A stretch of 64,000 nt of DNA, from NCBI RefSeq assembly GCF_026151205.1, contig NC_087083.1, forward strand, positions 13,328,944 through 13,392,943. The letters run 5' to 3'. Under the pieces are notes generated by a model. That model had not been told where the DNA came from. It searched no databases and saw only the letters and a list, made by a program, of their open reading frames with translations. Positions 21,601-33,057 of this stretch are shown piece by piece. The stretch comes from Bolinopsis microptera. Lineage: Eukaryota > Ctenophora > Tentaculata > Lobata > Bolinopsidae. The first letter of the stretch is position 1; every line of letters begins with the position of its first letter. A program made the translations under genes and the position numbers.

Positions 21601-24600
21601 TGCGAAGTAGTAATTCGCCTAATATTTATCCATAGCCCTTGGTCCTGCATTCCATCTTCCAAACTACAGGAAGATAGAATAATAAATATAATCACTTACA
21701 CCCTCTGACCCTCTTAGGCGCTGAAGATTTCTACGTAAACGTCCCTGGTTGTGGAAGCCAACGATTTACTAAGAGCATCTTTCATATCAACGTTGGAGTA
21801 AGTATTGGATCTGCAATCAACCGTTCTTTACATCACAAATTTTACACATTTCCACCACCTAAGAGAACTTCAATTCATGCACAACTGTCTCCATGAAATC
21901 AAAATGAAGTTATATTTCAGCGCAATCGGTCGTTTGCAGTCACTTGGAACATTGAAAGCCACGCATCCTCAAGCTGTCCAGAACTCTTTGGAGGTATCCA
22001 GATCCCTTCGAGAGAGGCTTACGTAGACAAGTACTTCATTATACACTACAGGATCGACAAATGGCAAGCAGGATATCCAGGAAAGAGGGAAGTAGGTGGA
22101 TTTGTGAGGCCATCCGACAGGACCGGTGACGTGATGTGTTACGCTGATGACGATGACTTCGTGATTGGAATGGGGTAATCACAAAGTGAGTAGAGAAATA
22201 GATATTTTCACAGATGAAAATATCTATTAATGGTAAGTTTACAGTTTACAGACTTCGTTCTTTAAGATCTGTTTATTTATCAAACTGGACGTTTTAAATT
22301 CTATTTTAAAGCCTGCGGTTTCGGTATTTTCTAATTTTATTTGGCAGACGATTTGATGAATTTTTCAAAAATTGAATGATAAGAAAGTTCTGACGAAGCT
22401 GTTGTGACAGAAAAATTATACATTTTATTTTTCAATTATTTCGTCGTATCATTTTGTTCAGACAAAATGATAGCTGCAAGTGGAAATAACCAAATTTCAA
22501 CATAATTGCAATAAATTACTACTAACTTGAAACAGTTCTCCTCATAAATGCTTCTCCAGATCCTCCAGGAAGGTTCGCCGCTGTATCCCGTATAACTCTC
22601 AGGATTCTGAAGCAAGTCGTAGAACTCCGCCTTCTCAGAATCTTCATCTGTGATGAACAAAGTTAATTTTAAAAATGGATAACTATAAACTAGGTGTTTT
22701 TAGTATTTATTTTTTGGAAAATATTTGCCAGTTTATTAGATTTGCCAGTTTATTAGCGTGGCCGTAGACGATTGTTTGGAAAATTTGTGTGATTACATAC
22801 AAAATAACGTTCGCGCGCGCCGCACATGTCGGTATGTAGACTTTCCAAATTGCACTTGCCCGAAAATCAAGGCTAGTAAAGTATAACTGTATACCTTTTC
22901 CAAAACCTACCAAACATCAAAATGTATTACTATTAGTTTACCTTACTCGGGAACATTATAGCGGGTTAATTTATGACTGGGAAAATTAATGACCGGGAAA
23001 AATATGGCGGACTTTTCCAAAACCCGCCACTTTATCCCAGTCATAATATTCCCGAGTAAGGTAAATAGTGTTTACATACCAACCTTGATGCCATTTTCTT
23101 ACCTTCTTGTACACAAAAGTTAATATTATCAGACTCCTGTTTCTCCAGATTCTGAAGGGCAGCTATTCGGTCATCGCTGAAATGGACATAATATTGTTTA
23201 GTTGAATTAGCAATGATTAATTTAATCGGTGATAAATTGACCACGCGCTGAGCCCTGGAGGGGAAAGTTATTAGCAGATTGAGACAGTTTTAAAGCATTT
23301 TCGCGATATAACTGTAGCAGTAAATCCAAATAATGGGATTCCCACAAACAGTAATACCGTCACAGTGTGCACCATATTCATTCACTTGAGGCAACAAATA
23401 ACAATACTTATATTATAATAATTAAATAACCTACTTGTATTAGGGAACTAATACTTAACAGTCAATCGAAATGCGCGGCTCCACCTGGGCACGTGTCGTC
23501 TGAGATATCGAAGCTTATTCTCGAACATTCTCAGCGCATAGTCTACATTGTATTGGGACTATGAGGAATGTTCCAGGTAGATGCCCCCTCCCCCCTCCCT
23601 CTAGAAGGTTAGTAATTACCTTATAAAATTGTTGATCTTGCTGAGTTCCCTCTCCTCCTCGCATGTTGGTATTGTTGACTTGTTTGTGTTTTCTGCTAAC
23701 CCCGAGGGTACCTCCGCCTGTCAAAAAAGGCAATTTACATGAGGAATTTACTTGATTAAATTGATAACATGTACTGCAGCTGTAAAACTCAGCAGTATAC
23801 GAGGTCCTCCCAAAACCCACATGTCATACCACGTGGCATGACGTCACACCACGTGTCATGACGTCACACCACGTGTCATGACGTCACACCGTGTGTCATG
23901 ACGTCACACCACGTGGCATGACGTCACACCACGTGTCATGACGTACCACCAATGATTCCTTACCTCAGTGCAGGTTTTAAGAGCACATGTGCTGCGTGTA
24001 CACACCCCTCTATCTTCCCAGAATTCACACGGCTTGTCAAGGTTTACCTGGCAAATATTTTACATTCAGGTTGTAATATCGAAAAATTATACGTATATAT
24101 TTATTTCACAAATATATCTGCAAACCAGCGGGTTTCATGTTATAATTAATATGATGAGTAAGATCTGTAAACCTTGTAGAATCTGAAGTAGTCTCTCTTC
24201 AGTAATTCTGCTAGATTCTCAAAGCTATCCGAGTGGGTCCTGTCTACATCAGATATTCTACAGTAACAGTCGTCCACTTGTCCACGCAACTGTGAGGTTA
24301 AATGAGGTTAAATGAGGTTAAGTGAGGTTATGTGAGATTTAGCTGTGTCTGAGTGGGTCCTGTCTACATCTGATATTCTACAGTAACAGTCGTCTACTTG
24401 TCCACGCAACTGTGAGGTTAAATGAGGTTATGTGAGGTTTAGCTGTGTCCGAGTGGGTCCTGTCTACATATGATATTCTACAGTAACAGTCATCTACTTG
24501 TCCACGCAACTGTGAGGTTAAATGAGGTTAAGTGAGGTTAAGTGAGGTTATGTGAGATTTAGCTGTGTCTGAGTGGATCCTGTCTACATATGATATTCTA

Positions 24601-27600
24601 ATTTCTACAGTAACAGTTGCGCTACTTGTCCACATCTTCACGTAACTGTAACGATGAACGAATATCTAGTTTTTTATAGAGATTTTTGTCGAGCTTTTCA
24701 GAGAGGTGGTAATATTAAAATAGTAAGAAATTCGAGGTTTAATTCTTAAGATAAATTATGATTTACCTGGAAAGATGAAAGTAATCTGAGAACTAAAAGT
24801 TGAACGATTACATAGCACAACCTGTTGGTTTTCATTAACTGCGATCTAAAGAAAACTCGTAAAAGAGAACTTGTAAAAGAGAACTTGTAAAAGAGAACTT
24901 GTAAAAGAGAACTTGTAAAAGAGAACTTGTAAAAGAGATCTTGTAAAAGAGAACTTGTAAAAAAACACCTCCATGAACAATGGTATCGTAGATTCCTCTG
25001 GGTTAACACAAAGATGTTAGGCGCTAGATGCTAGGCGCACTCGTAGCTCTTTTTAATTAGTTTTAAACTAATTACAACACTACAAATCTATTAAATTTAT
25101 AGTAAAAGTTACTGAGTCAATATGTTTAATTTTACAAGCCCTCATTCATCGCAATACAACCCGCTAGTTTCACCATAATAACATAATAACATAATGCAAC
25201 GAAATAGCAGAGGAAATACCTCATCAATGACCAACGAACGCCAAGTTTAAGATTTAGGACTATAACATAGTACATACACAAACTAAAGTGATATGAGACT
25301 AGGATGATCTGCTAGGAAGCAGTTTTAGTAGGTAATTTGTTCTACTATTGTAGTATTGTAGTTAGTGACGGGACAGGGCCATCCCGGTATTGATACCAAT
25401 CATTTATAAAATAAAGAGGTTAACATGCTCGGGCATGTTCGTCCCCTGTTATTCGCAACAAATAGCAAAATAACAAGTAAGATTGTGTCATACATCAAAT
25501 AGTCTGGATTGAACACGTGCCACTGTCACGAAGTAGGAATGATAATTTCAGACTAACATTGCATTCCTGGTATGTATATGAAAGTAGGTTCTCCACTCTC
25601 CAGCATGGCTAAACTGCGTCCATGTTTTAAGAAGACCGATTAAACCAGATAAAAAGAAGCGATATGGACCATAATAAAAAACCTAGGGAAATTATTATCA
25701 GAAAACAATCAATACAGATCAGCTCATCACCTGGTGTAGTCTAGTACGGTAGTGTAATACAGTAGTCTAGTAGTACGGTTAGAGACTTTTATTGAACATC
25801 TGGGTACACTTTGTGAACTGTCAAGTGTCAAACCTTAATTTACAGGTTTCTAAAATTACAAATTTACTGTAGGACTCGTTAATGGAACATACCAAATGTG
25901 CAGTAAGGTGTAATGATCAAAGGTACACTGAATCACACAGTATTTACATACAACATGACAGTACTTCCTGAATAATAAACAACTATATTAAAGGTCTTCC
26001 AGTAACAACTGTTGGCAGTACTGCAGTAACAATAATTGCAGTATCAACTGATAACAGAGTAGATTACAACTGATAACAGAGTAGATTACAACTGATAACA
26101 GAGTAGATTACAACTGATAACAGAGTAGATAACAACTGATAACAGAGTAGATAACAACTGATAACAGAGCAGATAACAACTGATAACAGAGTAGATAACA
26201 ACTGATAACAGAGTAGATTACAACTGATAACAGAGTAGATAACAACTGATAACAGAGTAGATAACAACTGATAACAGAGTAGATAACAACTGATAACAGA
26301 GTAGATAACAACTGATAACAGAGCAGATAACAACTGATAACAGAGTAGATTACAACTGATAACAGAGTAGATTACAACTGATAACAGAGTAGATTACAAC
26401 TGATAACAGAGTAGATTACAACTGATAACAGAGTAGATTACAACTGATAACAGAGTAGATAACAACTGATAACAGAGTAGATAACAACTGATAACAGAGT
26501 AGATAACAACTGATAACAGAGTAGATAACAACTGATAACAGAGTAGATTACAACTGATAACAGAGTAGATAACAACTGATAACAGAGCAGATAACAACTG
26601 ATAACAGAGTAGATAACAACTGATAACAGAGTAGATAACAACTGATAATAACAGTGTACTGTTTAAGAACTATTGAACACTAACAAAGCAAAAGATGCTT
26701 TTCTATTTCTTCTGGTTTGACGTGCTGGACTCATTAGTTGTTATGCATTATGCAATGTGCAGAGCCATAGTCCATACACACACATAATACATTGTACAGT
26801 ACATTGTATATTGTATTCAACACAATAACTAGTATAGCACTTTACACTGAACATTGTATCTTTTATTCAATAAAAATAACTAGTATAGTACTATACACTG
26901 AACATTGTATCTTGTATTCAACACAATAACTAGTATAGCACTATACACTGAACATTGTATCTTGTGTTCAACAAAATAACTGTGAAGTACAGTACTAAAC
27001 ACAATACACGGAATACATCAATGTTCACTGCGCAGTGCACTGTGATAGAAGTAGAACGCAATACAGAAAACTGACTTTCAACATAGAAATAGACATTCTG
27101 AGTGCACCTAATATTGGAACCATCTCTAGCCTCTTAAATAACCTGTCAAGTGTCTCATTATATGCCTTTATTGCGCCGTGAGGCGAAGGATTACAGCTCG
27201 ATATGTACTAACATTACCCATCAAATGCAATTTAGATATTCTGATAAATCATATTTCTTGGCCATACAAGGGCTTATTGGCTGAAAGATTCGGGAGAAAG
27301 AACCAGTATATGGAGGTGCCCACTAGACTGTCTGGTGTAGACTGTAGAGACTAGAGAGACTAGAGAGACTAGAGAGACTAGAGAGACTAGACTGCCTGGT
27401 GTAGACTAGAGAGACTAGAGAGACTAGAGAGACTAGACTGCCTGGTGTAGACTGTAGAGACTAGAGAGACTAGAGAGACTAGAGAGACTAGAGAGACTAG
27501 ACTGCCTGGTGTAGACTGTAGATACTAGAGAGACTAGAGAGACTAGAGAGGCTAGAGAGGCTAGAGAGACTAGACTGCCTGGTGTAGACTGTAAAGACTA

Positions 27601-29564
27601 GAGAAGCTAGAGAGACTAGAGAGACTAGAGAGACTAGAGAGGCTAGAGAGACTAGAGAGGCTAGAGAGACTGGAGAGACTAGAGAGACTAGAGAGACTAG
27701 ACTGCCTGGTGTAGACTGTAGAGACTAGAGAGGCTAGAGAGACTAGAGAGACTAGAGAGACTAGAGAGGCTTGGTATATAGAGGTTCTCCTGTAACAACA
27801 GATATTTGAAGAAATCAAAGTAATACTTGGGCGTCCTCTTTTCTTTGATAAGATCAAAAAAAATCAACAGAAACAATCTCCTAAAGTAACAGAATAATAG
27901 TAATAGTATGCAGAATTGTAACTTTAACAAACTGTACGGTGAGTAACTGTACATACTTAGTTGTACCTCTTGTACTAGCAGACGTGTACTCTCTCAATTC
28001 TCAATATCCAACGTGTATAGTTGTAATTGGCTAAGTGCGCATGATACATTAAAGATCACACAGTTTCCAGAATATAATGTTGACTATAACAATACAAGCC
28101 ACGAGGGCTAGGATTTCCTGTGCGAACAATGGGGACGATTATCGGAGTAGAAAAATGTTAAAGGCTACACTGGTACAGTTAATAATAAGGTAGCTTTTTT
28201 GAGATAATGACAGAAGAACAATTTAGTAAGTAACAAAAAATGCTCCAAATACATTGCATGTTGGAGAATTATCAGTTGTTTAAGAGACAGCTACAGCTGT
28301 AAGCGTATCACTTTTGGATGCTGCCACACAATAATTATACGTAGTAATATAATATATTTTTCAACACGTGACACAAATCAACCAATCAGCAATCAGCATT
28401 CACTATTGACCAATCAAACCTTAGAATCACTGGGGGGGGGCTGGCAATATTAAAGTATATTAAAATGTAGGTTTTTCCCCAATTTAGGGCCGGGATATAC
28501 TTTAATATACTTTAATATATTTTAATATACTTTAATATGGTCAGCCCCCCCCCCCCCCATCACTGTAAAAAATATGCCTCGCCTCCTAACCAGAATCCAC
28601 ATTCATGAGCTAAAATGATGGCGAAAGTCGGCTAAGATTTATTAATCACTAATCAGATGCTAAAATTAAGGAATGTACCTTGATCTCAACTTTGTAATCG
28701 GGAAGCAATAAGAACATAACCAAATAGATTTATAAGAGATTGGATATAACAGCACGAAAACGAGGTCAAATCAATGCCTGAACCCTAACAAGACACGCAA
28801 ATAACTGAAGAGAGAACAGTGACAGGTAGAGAGGTAGTTAAACAAGGTATACGAGGTATGCGAGGTATGTAAGGATGTTTAATGTTTATATAGCAGCTCC
28901 ATACAATGAGCCGCCTGTATTTTTGATACATATTGAAATGTCTCAAGCGCATTGTTGTCGTTGTTGTTGTTGTTGAACTAAATCGAAAAGTGTATAGGTG
29001 GGTGAAGAGAGTTAAATATTGGCAAAAAAGTGATAGCGAAATATGTAAACTCTCATCACAGTTTTGATGTGAAAAAATGCCAAAGAAAGCCGCCGAAGAA
29101 GAATCATATCAAGAGAGTCAGGACAATTGAGGTGCGCTTTGAAAAGGAGCTAGTGCTGCTTTATTGATACAATGAAAACATGTGTTGATTGTCGAAGCAT
29201 CGTGAATTTAAGATGTAATTATTCCTGTAATGGAAAATTGTGCTATTTCAATGGCCAGATTGGCCACACAGAACTACATGCCTAATGTACATTGTACATG
29301 ATGCCTACTGAGGAGAACTGTTCACATATGCATGATAATGTAGTGGATACAATGAGGTAGACAATAAAATGCTTTTCAGATACATCACAATTTCATCGTA
29401 CTTTTAAAATGAAATGAGTTGTTTTTACTCACTTTAAATCGTTAAAACTAATTATTTACGTAAAGTAATTCATGTGTACTTACATTTTTGAAGCAGGCAG
29501 GAAGTTCCAATGAACAAACAAGACTGAAGATAAGACAGAACAAGACGTATTGATAGCTCACCAT
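15628..29564 (-). CDS. ERO1: Endoplasmic reticulum oxidoreductin 1 (12 coding exons, 448 aa)
   Basis: ERO1 is the ER flavoenzyme that oxidises PDI, passing electrons through FAD to oxygen. Coding exons, all with GT-AG borders and consistent phases, are 29564-29484, 24289-24173, 24047-23964, 23717-23620, 23176-23103, 22647-22527, 17596-17454, 17248-17109, 16779-16641, 16349-16240, 16110-16004 and 15760-15628. Exon 1 is a signal peptide. The outer shuttle pair is C87-ALKT-C92, and the core cysteines are CVTCDKC (356-362). FAD-site features include SWRIW, ENCFK and [11 protein letters not shown], plus [10 protein letters not shown] and [12 protein letters not shown] splice acceptor directly precedes the ATG, so a 5'UTR exon lies further right. 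The frame is also open for about 95 codons upstream, but the signal peptide favours this ATG. The C-terminal tail is acidic, ends RGEL, and does not resemble the vertebrate tail. Intron 6 hosts an opposite-strand gene. Confidence 0.96.
16480..16640. repeat. AT-rich minisatellite (ATTACCAATTATTCCACA-like)
   Basis: Degenerate units of ACAATTACCCAATTACCA and related forms, abutting the donor end of ERO1 exon 9 (16641) within intron 9. Confidence 0.8.
16901..17032. repeat. 8-bp minisatellite (ACAAGTCA)n
   Basis: About 16 nearly perfect units in ERO1 intron 8. Read as protein it gives a spurious QQVNKSTS repeat. Confidence 0.95.
18681..22178 (+). CDS. Secreted protein of unknown family, nested in ERO1 intron 6 (218 aa)
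   Basis: Four exons join in frame with canonical borders: 18681-18766, 21299-21531, 21718-21797 and 21921-22178 (TAA). Residues 1-23 form a signal peptide ([20 protein letters not shown], then AST). The mature part is rich in aromatic residues and glycine, with two or three cysteines (VPGCGS, SSSCPE, DVMCYA) and an acidic CYADDDDF near the end. Motifs such as [20 protein letters not shown] and [12 protein letters not shown] suggest an all-beta fold. I do not recognise the family. A TATA-like AAATATAAGG lies about 250 bp upstream, so it probably has its own promoter. It lies entirely within an ERO1 intron on the opposite strand. Its first intron (2.5 kb) was enlarged by a Penelope-like insertion. 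Domain identity is open; existence as a gene is well supported by four phase-compatible exons. Confidence 0.8.
18826..21148 (-). mobile_element. 5'-truncated Penelope-like element, 11-bp target duplication
   Basis: TAAAAGAGCCT occurs at 18815-18825 and 21149-21159, directly outside the element, giving a 2,323-bp insertion. The reading frame is open through the 21148 boundary into flanking DNA, as expected for a 5'-truncated reverse-transcribed copy. A short 3' region (18826-19022) follows the stop. No flanking pseudo-LTR was seen. It sits in intron 1 of the nested secreted-protein gene, antisense to that gene and in the same direction as ERO1. Confidence 0.85.
19023..21148 (-). CDS. Penelope-like reverse transcriptase with GIY-YIG endonuclease (5' truncated)
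   Basis: The frame is uninterrupted for about 708 codons inside the element. The N-terminal part has the PLE motif [13 protein letters not shown]. Reverse-transcriptase blocks include [39 protein letters not shown] and the catalytic HFVDDG. The C-terminus is a GIY-YIG endonuclease: [32 protein letters not shown] and [15 protein letters not shown]. In the name-giving motifs glycine is replaced (TIY) and YIG reads YAG, so endonuclease activity is uncertain. PLEs use this nuclease to open chromosomal DNA for target-primed reverse transcription. The intact frame despite truncation suggests a recent insertion. No ATG is required because the copy is truncated. Confidence 0.92.
22938..23065. mobile_element. 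128-bp MITE-like inverted repeat in ERO1 intron 5
   Basis: TTTACCTTACTCGGGAA at the left is matched by TTCCCGAGTAAGGTAAA at the right, with an inner pair GACTGGGA / TCCCAGTC. Possible TAG target duplicates flank it. It is non-coding and lies between ERO1 exons 5 and 6. Confidence 0.75.
23829..23947. promoter_or_regulatory. 20-bp array carrying TGACGTCA and CCACGTG in every unit
   Basis: Six units of roughly CCACGTGTCATGACGTCACA lie in ERO1 intron 3, ending 17 bp before exon 3's donor (23964). Five units keep a perfect TGACGTCA and most keep CACGTG. These are bZIP (CREB/ATF) and bHLH-zip core sites. In known systems ERO1 is induced by the unfolded-protein response through bZIP factors binding ACGT-core sites, so this could be an intronic enhancer. 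It may equally be a neutral minisatellite. Confidence 0.6.
24225..24640 (-). repeat. Tandem copies of ERO1 exon 2's 5' half and its acceptor
   Basis: A unit of about 100-125 bp consisting of GAGTGGGTCCTGTCTACAT, GATATTCTACAGTAACAGT and CTACTTGTCCACGCAACTGT, plus a GAGGTTAAAT/GAGGTTATGT microsatellite, occurs four times. The first copy is the real exon 2 border; the other three lie upstream in intron 1. Each copy repeats the splice acceptor and roughly 20 codons ([15 protein letters not shown] in sense) but lacks the exon's 3' half and donor, so they should not splice as complete exons. The last copy is diverged. Confidence 0.85.
24858..24963. repeat. 14-bp minisatellite (GTAAAAGAGAACTT)n
   Basis: Seven to eight nearly perfect units in ERO1 intron 1. 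Confidence 0.93.
26045..26648. repeat. 22-bp minisatellite (CAACTGATAACAGAGTAGAT+2)n
   Basis: About 27 units with only a few variant positions (TTA/TAA and GTAG/GCAG). Open minus-strand frames of [12 protein letters not shown] type are artefacts of the unit. High homogeneity implies recent expansion. Confidence 0.96.
27333..27772. repeat. 9-bp minisatellite (CTAGAGAGA)n with higher-order units
   Basis: Runs of CTAGAGAGA are punctuated about every 50-130 bp by ACTGCCTGGTGTAGACTGTA, giving a higher-order repeat. Apparent SLSSLSSLS ORFs on the minus strand are artefacts. Confidence 0.95.
28432..28558. mobile_element. 127-bp palindromic MITE with poly-G/poly-C ends
   Basis: A run of G's then CTGGCAATATTAAAGTATAT at the left is mirrored by TTAATATACTTTAATATGG, TCAG and a long C run at the right. 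ATCACT is duplicated outside (28426-28431 and 28559-28564). It lies in ERO1 intron 1. Confidence 0.75.
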
Positions 29565-32500
29565 CTTGGATCTGAAAGAGATTGGAATGCGTGAAAGATC
29601 GAGGCATGATACGAAGCAACTTGTTAAATTACTTGAACACGTTTCCAGCAGCAAATAACGGACGATAGTTTCAGAAACACATACAACGTAGTGTTTTTGA
29701 AGTACCAGTTTAAACTGTTTCCTTCCCCAAAATCTAACCTTCACTAAGTTTTTGCCATCCAAAGTTTGAGAGACACCAATTTGAAAAACACCGTCGTTGA
29801 GGTTTTTAAAACAGTCGGAAACGTTTGATCGAAACAAAAATTTGGACATACAATGTTATACGTAATTTAGGAGGTCAGGTTATATGCGCGTTGACAAAGC
29901 GCTCGATTCAAAGCGGGAAAATTTAAACAATACTATTTGCGACGCGCGCTGATATTATCGAACGAAGATTGAGAAAGTTTGGCCGACCATGGAATGCAGT
30001 AAAAGTTAGTAAAACTTTGTTCGAAAAAATTTAAATATTAGATAATTGCATGAGTGAAAATTAGTCAGCAACTTACAATGAAGCCAAAGGGTCTATTATG
30101 TTTATACTGACAAATAAATGTACGTGCGCGCGTTTAACGCGCGTCTCTTTCGCGCGAAAAGTAAATCACTTTGCATATAAATTTTATGCTAAAACTGCTA
30201 GTTTTTTGGCCATATTAGGACAAAGCCGATACGGAAATTTGGTATGGTTTATTCCTTTCCTAACAGTAATAATACCTTTTCAAGACAGAGCCAAATTAAG
30301 GCATTACTTCCAATTGTTCACTTATCTTCTTAACGATATGACTTCAGTTCTTCAATTTAATAAAATGTCGCCGCTTAACTCTGGGACCTCTCAAAATACG
30401 AAGAGTTTTCTACTCAGGGAGAATCTAACGTGGAACACGTTAAGATCTCCTGGCGGTTTGACCGAGGGCTAAATCCAAGAATCTGTTATAATTGCCTCAT
30501 ATCGGTGTATAATTGCACCACTTATCATTACGCAACTATCACATGCTCTGCTGCACTTAAGATATGTGCTCTCAGTCCACCAATCAAGAGCAATCATTAA
30601 CTCGGATTTATGATTTCTGCCAATGAAATGACGACATTCGCAGGGTGTCAAAGATTATCGATTGAACCGATACCAGAATTCAGAATGGGAGTAGAGATAC
30701 CAAATTAGTCAAGTTTGTTAATTTCAGGCCAGGTTGAGAAACAATTAAACTCATTCTTCAGGGACAATAATAAAAATGTAGCTTTGATCAAAACGAAACC
30801 GCTGATCGACTCATATGTGAAACACATACAATAAATTACAATAAATTACCCTTTTAAAATGACTTAGGTAAAAGAGGTCGGAATTCACTTTCACCCATCT
30901 TCATCCCAATAATTAATTAGAAAACAGCAGGCACATTTTATTAAAATGCCAAAATATTCAGGTGAAAAACCTTTAAGTACTTGAAATTCTGTCTGTGAAG
31001 CAATTCATAAATCTCCTATTAGATATTGAACTAAATGTACGAATACAAACGAAATGACTGTTGATTTACAGATCGAAAATTAAAACCAAAAAAGATTAAT
31101 TAAGAATAGTACTGTGGGCTATAAGGGGTCGTTCACATATTTCATTATCACTTTATGGCCAACTTTTAACACCCCTCCTCCCCTTCTCCCTCCGTAATCA
31201 GTTAAAATTGCGCTTATAGAGTAATCATCTGTAAACCCCCTCCCTCCCCCTCAGTGATTACGTTATATGTGAATGAGATCGATAGCGCTCACTTCTCAAA
31301 ATCTGTTCAACAATATCATTCTAGCAAAACACATGCCCACTTCTTCCAACCATTTGCAAAATGAAACAATTTCCGTTTTAGCTAAATTTCAGCGGGAAAA
31401 TGTCGTTAAAAGATAATCATAAGCATTTTGAGATTTATAAACAGATTATCACAAATATAAAAATCAAAAAGCAAGTGTTCACTTTTCAGAAAAAACGCGG
31501 GAAAAAAGAACAAAAATACACACTGCACGGCACCAAACGGAGCCATGGACCGCAAAGTTTTCAAGTCAACTGAAATCCAGTGAGCAGATAATAATAACAC
31601 TCTTCAAATATAATCAAACAGTCACGTGACCTCCATCTTAATATTACACAACAAATCATTCGCAGTCCTTGACTAACATTTCTGAGATGATCATGTGATC
31701 AGAATTCTATCGTGTGCTTCTTGAAGGTACCCCTTTCTGTGTTATACCATGATAAAATAAATCTCTCCTTTTTTAAGGAAATCAAAAAAGGAGCCGTTGC
31801 CTAGCAACTGTCGCGCGTTTCACCATCACTTTCGTGCTGTTTTATGTCGTGTTTGCTGTCATTTTCATCACGTGACCTGCAAAAGTTTTACAGTTAAATT
31901 ACTAATTTATTAAATTACTAATTTATTAAATTACTAATTTATTAAATTACTAATTTATTAAATTACTAATTTATTAAATTACTAATAATAAGCTTGCTAC
32001 ATGATTGCAAAAATTCTTTGTAAAAATTAAATACTTATGAGCTCGAAAATAAATGCCTAAAAATAGCATAGTTTAATTATTGGTATAAATCCTCACAAAA
32101 CCAAATTCCTAAGGTTTCTTCCCGCACAATTTATGTCAGATGTTGGCATGAAGTGCTGTTGGATTGAGCATGACTATGAGCAACTGAGTAACCAATACAA
32201 ACACAAGGAAAGGTTTTTTATGAGGGTTATATTAACCTGGGAGAGTTAGAGTAAAAAGCTGGACTTTCTGAAACGCTCGGCTGTGTGCTGACTGGGTTTC
32301 TTTGTAATGTCACCATATTACCTGCCAGGTTATAGTTTTCTAAATTTATGTTACAAATTATGGTTAATATAAGGCTATAATAGAATGATAGTGTTATTTT
32401 TCAGTATAGCTCAACGTTCATGATCAAAAACTACCACTAGCTTATTTCCGATATATAATGAAAATGTTGTGTTAAAGTTATCTAAAACATAACACCATTG

Positions 32501-33057
32501 CCTTGAAGACAGGCAATAAATTACTGGAGAAGTATAAAACATTAATTAACTAAATCATAGAACACGTCGATGAGGATGTCAGAACAAAAATTAACACTGA
32601 CAGCATTTTACAGTTATAAACACAAGTCACATCGTGGGGGGGGGGGGTCCAACCCCATTTTTGTCCATTTTCGCCCATGTCCAAAAATGGGGTTGGACCC
32701 CCCTTACATTTGGGAATGAGATATACAGTTACAATGTTGGTGTACATCGTGGGGGGTCCAACCCCATTTTTGTCCATTTTTGCCCATGTCCAAAAATGGG
32801 GTTGGACCCCCCTTACATTTGGGAATGAGATATACAGTTACAATGTTGGTGCAGAGAGATATTAAGGAGTGTTTAGACAATAGTTATTGACAAGGTGTAT
32901 ATCTCGTGTTTAATGGGTGGTCAGGTTTAGGGCTGATGTAACTATGTAAAGTTACACAAACTGGTAAGTTTTAGCTCATGTTTAATTATGTAAACTTACA
33001 CAAAACTTACACAAAACAACATTTAAGTATAACATTTAAACATCTTAATATGTAAGA
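29565..33057. other. ERO1-SRF intergenic region
   Basis: Contains the presumed ERO1 promoter and 5'UTR exon(s) and the SRF 3' flank. A 124-codon ORF at 30098-30472 has no recognisable features. TCACGTGA occurs near 31621 and 31868. A (AAATTACTAATTTATT)n tract lies at about 31895-31990. No RNA gene was seen. Confidence 0.5.
32630..32850. repeat. Tandem pair of units of about 110 bp, each with a strong hairpin
   Basis: Each unit holds GGGGTCCAACCCCATTTTTG followed, after a short loop with TCCATTTT, by its reverse complement ending in GGTTGGACCCCCC, then CTTACATTTGGGAATGAGAT. The units differ mainly in G-run length (12 versus 6). The hairpin stem is about 20 bp. Confidence 0.85.

Larger units (their letters stand above)
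24290..29483. other. ERO1 intron 1, repeat-filled
   Basis: 5.2 kb without another supported exon. Besides the arrays listed separately it holds three or four copies of a unit of about 57 bp around 26790-26995 (AACTAGTATAG...ACTGAACATTGTAT). Everything else (for example 25000-26000 and 27780-28400) shows no gene. Confidence 0.6.

Noticed and set aside
26064..26641. Minus-strand ORFs with [13 protein letters not shown] repeats, looking like membrane segments
   Set aside because: Translation of a 22-bp minisatellite in alternative frames.
30098..30472. 124-codon ORF upstream of ERO1
   Set aside because: No domain, no splice context, ordinary length for chance in this region.
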